Part shown: piece by piece, positions 5,643 through 11,239 of the stretch
Layout: every line of letters starts with the position of its first letter
Numbering within the stretch: position 1 is the first letter of the stretch
Assembly (NCBI GenBank): GCA_025350885.1
Contig: JANXXA010000392.1
Coordinates: 1-11,239, forward strand
DNA length: 11,239 bases
Reading direction: 5' to 3'
From: Phenylobacterium sp.
GTDB taxonomy: Bacteria; Pseudomonadota; Alphaproteobacteria; Caulobacterales; Caulobacteraceae
Notes under the pieces: generated by a model
The model's input: the letters and a program-made list of their open reading frames with translations, nothing else
What the model was told of the DNA's origin: nothing
Database searches by the model: none
Translations under genes and position numbers: made by a program

Positions 5643-8469
5643 CCCGGCCAGCCGGGCCCGCGGGCAAGAGTTCGCATCGATTGCGATCCTCGGCGCGGCG
5701 TTTTTCGCGGTCGCCGCCCTCAGCCTGATCTTCACCAGAGAGGCGGGCCGCGTCGCGGCGGTCTGGCCGGCGAACGCCCTGTTGCTCGTCGCGCTTCTGA
5801 AGGCGCCGCGCGGCGGACGGGGGATGCGCGTCGCCGCGGCCTGGCTCGGCAATGTCGCCGCGGCGCTGGCAACGGGAAACCCCCTGGCCTCGTACGTCGT
5901 CCTCGCGTCGATGAACTCGGTCGAAGTGCTGGTCTGTTTCCTGACGATGGTGAGGTTCGCGGGCCAGGCCATCGACCTCACCCAGCCTCGGCAGCTGGCA
6001 ATCTTCGCGCTTGCGGGTTTTCTTACTGGCCCGCTCTTGTCCGGCCTGGGCGCGGCCAGCTACCTTCAAGCCACGACGCCCGCACCTTTCCTTGCGACCC
6101 TGACCATCTGGTGGCCGGCGCATGCCCTGGGACTGCTGATTTTTTCCCCGGCCCTGTTGATCCTGGCCGACGGGTCGGGCCGTCGGCTCCTGGCGCGCGG
6201 CATCTGGCGGCGCACGCTGGCGATGGCCGCCATCCTGGCCGTTGCCCTGATGGCCGTCTTCAGCCAGCACCAACTGCCCATCCTGTTTGTCATTTCCCCG
6301 ATCCTGGTGCTGATCACCTTCCAACTTGGGCTGGCAGGGGCCGCGTGGGGTATCCTCGCCACCGCCGCCTATTCGATCACCGCGCTGCTGTTGGGGTCGG
6401 GGCCCACCACTCTCGTGGGGCCGGACCTCGCCGAACGGGCGCAGGTGCTGCAATTCTTTCTGGTCTTCCAGGTCGCGGCGACCCTGCCGCTGGCTTCCGT
6501 CCTCGGCGTCCAGCAGCGGTTGGAAGCCTCATTGCTGGCCGCGCGCAACGCCGCCGACGAGACCGCCCAGGCCTTGAGCGAAGCCAACGCCCTGGCCGCG
6601 GTCGCCGGCGGGATGGCGGGCCTCGGCCATTGGCTCTATCGGCCGGCCACCCGGGAGACCATCTGGTCCGACGAAATGTACCGGATCTATGGCCTCGAGC
6701 CCGCCGCCGGTGTCCCCACCTTCGATGTCGTGGCCAGCCGCTACCATCCCGACGATCAGCATCTGGTGCGGGAATTCGCGCTGCGCTCGCTGCGGACCGG
6801 CGAAGACTATCGCCTCGAACTGAGAGTGCTTCGAGGCGGCGAGACGCGCTCGGTGATTGGCGCGACCACGTGCCAGCGTGCGCCCGACGGCTCAGTCCAT
6901 GCGCTGGTCGGCACGCTCATGGACGTCACCGACCTGCGCAACGTCGAGACCGCCCTCGTCGAAAGCGAAGGGCGCTTGCGGACGCTCGCCGACGCGATCC
7001 CCGACCTGATCCTGCGCACCGACCGCAACGGCGTGATCACCTACGCGTCGCCGGCGTGCCGACAGTATGGCTACGAGCCGGAAGACCTGGTCGGCCGCCG
7101 AACGCTGGACTTCGTCCATCCCGATGACCTGGAAGCGACGAAGCAGCGCAGCGCGCTGGCCTATGCCGGCAACGAATTCGACCGCGACGTCCGGCGCGAG
7201 CAGCGCGTCCGCAAGGCCGATGGCGACTGGGTCTGGCTGGAGAGCAAGCCGACGCAGGTGCGAGACTCCGCCGGCCAGCTGATCGAGATCGTCAATGCGT
7301 TCCGCGATGTGACCCAGCGGCGGGCGTTGGAAGACAAGATCAGCGAAAGTGAGACGCACCTGCGCACGCTGGCCGAGGCGATCCCCGACATGGTCCTGCG
7401 GATGACGCCGGACGGGGTGATCACCTACGTCACGCCCGCCTGCCGTCAGTACGGCTATGAACCCGAAATGCTGGTGGGCCATCGCGCTGTCGAGTTTATC
7501 CACCCCGAGGATCTCGCCACCGCGGAAGAGCGCCGGATCGCTATATTCTCGCCGATGGAGATTGCCCGGGACATCCGGCGCGAGCAGCGCGTCCGCACGG
7601 CCGATGGCGGTTGGGTCTGGCTGGAAGGCAAGCCGACCCAGATGCGCGACGCGTCCGGGCAGGTGGTCGAGGTCATCAACACCTTTCGCGATGTGACCCG
7701 GCGGCGCGCACTCGAGGACGAACTGCTGGAGGCCCGCGCCGTCGCCGAACGATCAACCGTGGCGAAGGCCGATTTCCTCTCCAACATGAGCCACGAGCTT
7801 CGCACGCCGCTGACGGCGATCATCGGGTTCGCCGGCCTGCTCAGGGGCGCCGGCAATCTGGGCGAGCGCGAAATGATGTTCGCCGACCGGGTGGCGACGT
7901 CAAGCCACACGCTCCTGGCGCTGGTCAACGACATCCTCGACTTCTCCAAGATCGAGGCCGGCGCCGTGGAGTTTGAGTCCGCGCCCGTCGATCTCGACGT
8001 GCTCGTCGATCAGAGCGTGGCGATGGTGACCGGCTTGGCGGAGAAGAAGGGACTTTTGCTGTCAGTCCCGCTTGGCGATGACCTGCCGACGATCATGGGG
8101 GACTATTCGCGCCTGCGCCAGGTTCTGGTGAATCTGCTCAGCAATGCCGTGAAATTCACCAGCCAGGGACGGGTCGATCTGAGGATCGCACAGGCTGCGG
8201 ACGGATCCATTCAATTCGAAGTTTCGGATACCGGGGCCGGCATTCCCGCCGACAGGATCGAACAGATCTTTGATCGCTTCACCCAGGCCGACGGATCGAC
8301 CACCCGCACGCATGGCGGCACAGGCCTTGGTCTGGCGATCTGCAAGGGCCTGGTCGAATCGATGGGTGGGAAGCTTTCGGTGCAAAGCACGCCAGGCGTC
8401 GGATCGACCTTTGCCTTCACGCTCCCCGCGGCAGCCATCACCATAGCTGGCGCCCGTTCCGCGGCCTGA
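5623..8469 (+). CDS. MASE1-PAS-PAS-PAS sensor histidine kinase without a receiver
   Basis: A 948-residue inner-membrane kinase, the presumed signal input of the cluster. Residues about 17-296 are a multi-helix MASE1-type sensor: hydrophobic segments throughout, with the family's VWPANALLL motif at 47-55. Three PAS domains follow: PAS1 about 325-437 (GLGHWLYRPATRETIWSD..., ending GTLMDVTD), PAS2 447-574 and PAS3 575-702. HisKA has phospho-acceptor His724 in FLSNMSHELRTPL. HATPase_c has the N-box NLLSNAVKFT (Asn841), G1 DTGAGI (869-874) and G2 GGTGLGLAI (898-906). The HisKA wording is typical of hybrid kinases, yet the protein ends (AITIAGARSAA) right after the ATPase domain, so receivers must be supplied in trans, plausibly by the adjacent lone receivers. 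PAS2 and PAS3 are 79/128 identical by hand count. The ATG overlaps the previous gene by 20 nt. The signal is unknown; MASE1 ligands are not well defined. Confidence 0.95.
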   Translation: MTPSIPDPASRARGQEFASIAILGAAFFAVAALSLIFTREAGRVAAVWPANALLLVALLKAPRGGRGMRVAAAWLGNVAAALATGNPLASYVVLASMNSVEVLVCFLTMVRFAGQAIDLTQPRQLAIFALAGFLTGPLLSGLGAASYLQATTPAPFLATLTIWWPAHALGLLIFSPALLILADGSGRRLLARGIWRRTLAMAAILAVALMAVFSQHQLPILFVISPILVLITFQLGLAGAAWGILATAAYSITALLLGSGPTTLVGPDLAERAQVLQFFLVFQVAATLPLASVLGVQQRLEASLLAARNAADETAQALSEANALAAVAGGMAGLGHWLYRPATRETIWSDEMYRIYGLEPAAGVPTFDVVASRYHPDDQHLVREFALRSLRTGEDYRLELRVLRGGETRSVIGATTCQRAPDGSVHALVGTLMDVTDLRNVETALVESEGRLRTLADAIPDLILRTDRNGVITYASPACRQYGYEPEDLVGRRTLDFVHPDDLEATKQRSALAYAGNEFDRDVRREQRVRKADGDWVWLESKPTQVRDSAGQLIEIVNAFRDVTQRRALEDKISESETHLRTLAEAIPDMVLRMTPDGVITYVTPACRQYGYEPEMLVGHRAVEFIHPEDLATAEERRIAIFSPMEIARDIRREQRVRTADGGWVWLEGKPTQMRDASGQVVEVINTFRDVTRRRALEDELLEARAVAERSTVAKADFLSNMSHELRTPLTAIIGFAGLLRGAGNLGEREMMFADRVATSSHTLLALVNDILDFSKIEAGAVEFESAPVDLDVLVDQSVAMVTGLAEKKGLLLSVPLGDDLPTIMGDYSRLRQVLVNLLSNAVKFTSQGRVDLRIAQAADGSIQFEVSDTGAGIPADRIEQIFDRFTQADGSTTRTHGGTGLGLAICKGLVESMGGKLSVQSTPGVGSTFAFTLPAAAITIAGARSAA
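6961..7728 (+). repeat. 384-bp tandem duplication encoding PAS2 and PAS3
   Basis: Unit 1 (6961-7344) and unit 2 (7345-7728) are equal in length with constant register. GTGATCACCTAC occurs at 7033 and 7417, CCGGCGCGAGCAGCGCGTCCGC at 7191 and 7575, and GATGTGACCC at 7306 and 7690; each pair is 384 bp apart. Each unit encodes 128 residues, and 79 of the 128 are identical. Conservation is highest around PACRQYGYEP and RREQRVR..ADG.WVWLE.KPTQ, and lowest in the stretch 505-520 versus 633-648. Confidence 0.9.
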
Positions 8470-8526
8470 CGTCCAATGCGTGCGCGCCATGACCGCCGAG
8501 ACGACGGCTGGGTATTGCCGCGACAG

Positions 8527-9624
8527 CTACTCCCCGCCGCCGCCGGCCTTGGTCTTCTCCGGGATCGGCGTGCCGAAGATGCCGGGGCCCTGGCTCGGCT
8601 TGATGCCCTGCGCCTCCTGTCGGCGCGCGCCGCCCAGGATGCCGGCCATGGCGTAGTTGCCCTCGTGGCAGGCGTATTCATAGACGCCCGCCTTGCGCGC
8701 GTTCAGGCTCTCTTCCCCCCGCCAGGTCCCAGTGTAGTAGACCGGGTCATCGACCAGGAACTCATAGAAGATCTGTTCCTGCGACGCCCGGCTGAGCCGC
8801 TCGACGACGTGGCCGCGCGGCGACAACGGCACCGGCCCCTGGCGGGCCTGCTGCGGGTTGACGTTGACGGTGTCGATGACCAGCGTATCGCCCTCCCACC
8901 AGCCGACGCTGTCGCCCAGCCACTGCACCACGGCGGCGGGCTTGTGGTGGGCCAGCGCCCGGGCGCGGTCGGCGTAGAGCGGGATCACCCGCGCGTCGTG
9001 AACCATCTCCACGTCGATGACGATGGCGTCGGGCGTCTGCACGATCTGATAGGTGTTGTTGTAGATGGTATTGAGCATCCCCGGACCGCCGGCGCCGGAG
9101 AAGCCGATCAGGCAGCGCTCGGGCAGAGGAAGGTACTCGGGTCCGGCGTAGAGGTGCTCGGTGCGCTCGGCCCGGGCCTTGGCCTGCATCTGGCGGCCGG
9201 CCTCGGAAAACGGCGCCTGGCCGCTGGCCGGCTCGACGATCCAGGAGGTGCGGAACTCGCCCTTGACGTTGGCCAGGCTGCGGCCCGGGTCGAGCCAGAA
9301 GGCGTTGTAGCCGCGGTCGGAATTCTCGTCCTTGAGCAGGTTGTCATCGAGCTTCGAGGGGCCTTCCTCGGACTCGATGAGCTTCATGAACGGGTTGTCC
9401 CTGGCCAGCTTGTCGGCCTCGGGCTTGGACACCGCCAGCTTGACGCCCGGCGGCCGGGTCAGCTGGGTGATCGAAGCGTTGGTCCAGACGCCGGTGAGGT
9501 CGGGGCGGCCATTGCTGGTGCGGGGCGGCGTCCAGGGTTTGGGCGAGGCCGCCGTCCCCGATCCCGCTGTCGCCAGCGCCAGAACGCCGGCCAGAACTGC
9601 TGTGATCGGTACGCTGTGCGCCAT
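8527..9624 (-). CDS. Secreted protein of unknown function (GRPDLTGVW / GWWEGDTLVIDT family)
   Basis: A 365-residue exported protein with no assigned activity. Residues 1-26 form a signal peptide (PITAVLAGVLALATAG core, AlaXAla-like end at GTAA). The mature part starts with NGRPDLTGVWTN (38-49) and contains GWWEGDTLVIDTVN (241-254) and YEYACHEGNYAMAGIL near 315-330. These phrases recur in a family of uncharacterised exported proteins common in Caulobacterales, sphingomonads and Acidobacteria (recognised from memory, no search). The mature chain has two cysteines, Cys171 (ERCLIG) and Cys319 (ACHEG), which could form a disulfide. The start is ATG at 9624, with GGGAGG 6 nt upstream; an in-frame extension to 9768 would bury the signal peptide and is rejected. 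It is convergent with the kinase gene (57-nt gap, no clear terminator) and divergent from the nucleoside transporter. Confidence 0.9.
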   Translation of the reverse strand: MAHSVPITAVLAGVLALATAGSGTAASPKPWTPPRTSNGRPDLTGVWTNASITQLTRPPGVKLAVSKPEADKLARDNPFMKLIESEEGPSKLDDNLLKDENSDRGYNAFWLDPGRSLANVKGEFRTSWIVEPASGQAPFSEAGRQMQAKARAERTEHLYAGPEYLPLPERCLIGFSGAGGPGMLNTIYNNTYQIVQTPDAIVIDVEMVHDARVIPLYADRARALAHHKPAAVVQWLGDSVGWWEGDTLVIDTVNVNPQQARQGPVPLSPRGHVVERLSRASQEQIFYEFLVDDPVYYTGTWRGEESLNARKAGVYEYACHEGNYAMAGILGGARRQEAQGIKPSQGPGIFGTPIPEKTKAGGGGE

Positions 9625-9720
9625 TGCCGCCTCCCTTGCGGGCGCTCTGATGAAAGGCCGGCGCCCGTCCGTCGTGGCGGCGAAGCTAACACGCCCGCGC
9701 CTCCGCGACAGGCTGCATTC

Positions 9721-9750
9721 TTGCACCGGCGCGGCATCTGATCCTCTATC
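9721..9750 (+). promoter_or_regulatory. Candidate promoter of the nucleoside transporter
   Basis: TTGCACC (9721-9727) followed after 15 nt by CCTCTATC (9743-9750) resembles the Caulobacter housekeeping pattern TTGaCgS / GCTANAWC, with deviations in both boxes and a spacer slightly longer than usual. It lies 45 nt before the transporter ATG, in the 170-bp gap shared with the divergent secreted-protein gene. Pattern match by eye only. Confidence 0.33.
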
Positions 9751-9794
9751 GCAGCCAGGGTCGCCCAAGTCGCGGCCGTGGGGGATGGCGTTCG

Positions 9795-11081
9795 ATGTTC
9801 CGACTGGAAAATGCGCAGAGTCTTGTGGGCGTCGCGCTCACCATCGGCATCTGCTGGGCGCTGTCGGAGAACCGCCGGGCGTTTCCCTGGAAGCTGGCGA
9901 TCGGCGCGGTGCTGGTCCAGGCGGTGCTGGTGCTGGCGCTGTTCGGCCTGCCGGCCCTGCGCGCGGGATTGCAGGGGGTCGGCCATGCGGTTGACGGGCT
10001 GGCGGCTTCGACCCAGGCCGGCGTCGCCTTCGTCTTCGGCTTTCTGGCGGGGACGCCGAACCAGCCCTATGCGCTGACCGATCCGGGCTCGCTGTTCGTC
10101 TTCGCTTTCCGGGTGCTGCCGGTGATCCTGGTGGTCTGTGCGCTGGCCGCCCTGCTCTGGCACTGGCGGATCCTGCGCTGGATCACCCAAGGCTTCGGCG
10201 TGGTGTTCGAAAAGACCATGGGCCTGCGCGGTCCGCCGGCGCTGGCCACCGCGGCCACCGTCTTCATGGGCCAGGTGGAAGGCCCGATCTTCATTCGCTC
10301 CTACCTGCCCAGCCTGTCGCGCTCCGAGCTGTTCATGCTGATCGCGGTCGGCATGGCCTGCGTCTCCGGCTCCACCATGGTGGCCTATGCGACCATCCTG
10401 AAGGACGTACTGCCCAACGCGGCGGCCCACGTGCTGACCGCCTCCATCGTCTCGGCGCCGGCCGGCGTGCTGCTGGCCCGGATCATCGTGCCGCGCGACG
10501 CCGCCATCGAGCAGGTGCAGACCTACGACCCGCTGGCCGCGAAGAAGTACGACAGCTCAATCGACGCCCTGATCAAGGGCACCACCGACGGCCTGCAGAT
10601 CGTGCTGAACGTGGGCGCCACCCTGATCGTGTTCGTGGCCCTGGTCGCCATGCTGAACAAGATCCTGGGCATCCCCGGCGACGTCGGCGGCGCGCCGCTG
10701 ACCGTCGAGCGCGGCCTGGGCATCGTCTTCGCCCCCCTCGCCTGGGCCATCGGCGTGCCCTGGAAGGACGCGCCCACCGCCGGCTCCCTGCTGGGCGTGA
10801 AGCTGGTGCTGACCGAGTTCACCGCCTTCATCAAGATGGGTGCGATCCCGGTGACGGCCATCGACCCGCGTACCCGCATCCTGATGACCTATGCGCTATG
10901 CGGCTTCGCCAACGTCGCCTCGGTGGGCATCAACCTGGCCGGTTTCTCGGTCCTGGTGCCCGAGCGGCGCAACGAGATCGTCGGCATGGTCTGGAAGGCG
11001 ATGATGGCCGGCTTCCTGGCCACCTGCCTGACCGCCTCCATCGTCGGCCTGCTGCCGGCCGGCCTGTTCGGGAACGGCTAG
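9795..11081 (+). CDS. Concentrative nucleoside transporter, CNT (NupC) family
   Basis: A 428-residue inner-membrane symporter that should import nucleosides driven by Na+ or H+. It is hydrophobic throughout, with CNT landmarks in order: AGVAFVFGFLAG and FVFAFRVLPVILVV, then GQVEGP (159-164, hairpin 1), RSELFMLIAVGMACVSGS, LVLTEF (Glu341) and CGFANVASVGI (369-379, hairpin 2; Asn373 and Ser376). Length fits the bacterial family (about 400-425). By motif alignment with the Vibrio cholerae CNT structure, the ribose-contacting Glu, Asn and Ser are kept. The base-contacting Thr of GQTE is Val161, the Asn of NEF is Thr340, and the Asn two residues before FxGQ (a Na+ ligand) is Thr155. This is therefore a divergent subgroup, possibly with other specificity or H+ coupling (inference). 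The ATG has a GGGGA site about 10 nt upstream. It is followed by a hairpin at 11133-11164. Confidence 0.93.
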   Translation: MFRLENAQSLVGVALTIGICWALSENRRAFPWKLAIGAVLVQAVLVLALFGLPALRAGLQGVGHAVDGLAASTQAGVAFVFGFLAGTPNQPYALTDPGSLFVFAFRVLPVILVVCALAALLWHWRILRWITQGFGVVFEKTMGLRGPPALATAATVFMGQVEGPIFIRSYLPSLSRSELFMLIAVGMACVSGSTMVAYATILKDVLPNAAAHVLTASIVSAPAGVLLARIIVPRDAAIEQVQTYDPLAAKKYDSSIDALIKGTTDGLQIVLNVGATLIVFVALVAMLNKILGIPGDVGGAPLTVERGLGIVFAPLAWAIGVPWKDAPTAGSLLGVKLVLTEFTAFIKMGAIPVTAIDPRTRILMTYALCGFANVASVGINLAGFSVLVPERRNEIVGMVWKAMMAGFLATCLTASIVGLLPAGLFGNG

Positions 11082-11101
11082 CAACCAGTCTCAATCAGAC
11101 C

Positions 11102-11115
11102 TTTGAAATTTCAAA
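11102..11115. repeat. Perfect 14-bp palindrome after the transporter gene
   Basis: TTTGAAATTTCAAA reads the same on both strands, in an AT-rich patch 20 nt after the transporter stop. It could be a weak terminator stem with no loop, a protein-binding site for a gene to the right, or chance. Confidence 0.6.
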
Positions 11116-11132
11116 ACCATAGACAACAACAC

Positions 11133-11164
11133 CCGCTCATCCCGGCCTTCGCCGGGATGAGCGG
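11133..11164. terminator. Perfect 14-bp stem hairpin: likely terminator and dispersed intergenic repeat
   Basis: CCGCTCATCCCGGC (11133-11146), loop CTTC, then its exact complement GCCGGGATGAGCGG (11151-11164). It lies 51 nt after the transporter stop. The stem is very stable but lacks a downstream T-tract. The CTCATCCCGGC/GCCGGGATGAG core is a form I recall as commonly repeated between genes in alphaproteobacterial genomes, so it may be a REP-like dispersed element acting as an mRNA end or barrier. Confidence 0.7.
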
Positions 11165-11239
11165 TATTGGGTACGGAGACGGGGGGGACATGACCCCGTG
11201 TGCCACTTGCCTCAAGGGCAGGGACGGGCGCTACCGTAG

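Noticed and set aside
5596..6453. 285-codon minus-strand open frame
   Set aside because: Antisense to the MASE1 region of the kinase; low-complexity Gln/Arg/Gly translation.
6961..7728. Assembly artefact as explanation for the 384-bp repeat
   Set aside because: The copies differ at about 38% of residues, far too much for a duplicated-read artefact.
8470..8526. Terminator between the convergent kinase and secreted-protein genes
   Set aside because: Only a 4-bp GCCG/CGGC stem could be found; too weak to call.
8476..9741. 421-codon plus-strand open frame
   Set aside because: Antisense to the secreted protein, whose signal peptide and ribosome binding site are clear; the plus frame has no domain.
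9459..10430. 323-codon minus-strand open frame
   Set aside because: Overlaps both the secreted-protein start and the transporter N-terminus; translation is Gln/Arg/His shadow sequence.
1..11239. CRISPR array, tRNA, rRNA, insertion sequence or phage integrase
   Set aside because: No regularly spaced repeats, no tRNA-like cloverleaf, and no transposase or integrase coding region was seen.

Overview
The window is GC-rich (roughly two thirds G+C by eye) with tight gene packing and strong GC third-position bias. Several hallmarks suggest an alphaproteobacterium, most likely of the Caulobacteraceae (Caulobacter/Phenylobacterium type). These are many single-domain receivers and Hpt proteins, a MASE1 sensor kinase, a secreted GRPDLTGVW-type protein of unknown function, and a GCTCATCCCGGC...GCCGGGATGAGC intergenic hairpin. 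The placement is inference from style; no rRNA or other taxonomic marker is present.

Region 1 (1-2712, minus strand) is a three-gene exporter operon read right to left: a MacB/DevC-type permease (1570-2712), its ATPase (791-1573, overlapping by ATGA) and a HlyD/MacA/DevB-type periplasmic adaptor (start at 779, running off the left edge). A sigma70-like promoter is proposed at 2872-2901. The set matches a tripartite type VII (MacB-fold) efflux pump; the outer-membrane channel and the substrate are not visible.

Region 2 (2960-8469) is the most interesting part: a phosphorelay whose modules are all encoded as separate proteins. It holds two Hpt proteins (2960-3319 plus; 4101-4400 minus), four single-domain receivers (3568-3990 plus; 4401-4769 minus; 4868-5245 plus; 5247-5642 plus) and one large membrane histidine kinase (5623-8469 plus). 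The kinase has a MASE1 sensor, three PAS domains, HisKA and HATPase_c, but no receiver of its own. No DNA-binding, GGDEF/EAL or other output domain is encoded, so the output must lie elsewhere or work by protein-protein contact. The order is Hpt-RR / (RR-Hpt reversed) / RR-RR-HK. PAS2 and PAS3 are an exact-length 384-bp tandem duplication. An AT-rich island (about 43% GC over 3361-3540) lies in front of the first receiver.

Region 3 (8527-11081) holds a secreted protein of unknown function (minus) and, divergent from it, a concentrative nucleoside transporter (CNT/NupC family, plus) with altered binding-site motifs. The tail (11082-11239) has no supported gene but carries a perfect 14-bp palindrome and a perfect 14-bp-stem hairpin likely to be the transporter's terminator and/or a dispersed repeat.

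No tRNA, rRNA, CRISPR array, insertion sequence or integrase was seen. No gene-free stretch exceeds 300 bases; the longest are 2713-2959 and 3320-3567.
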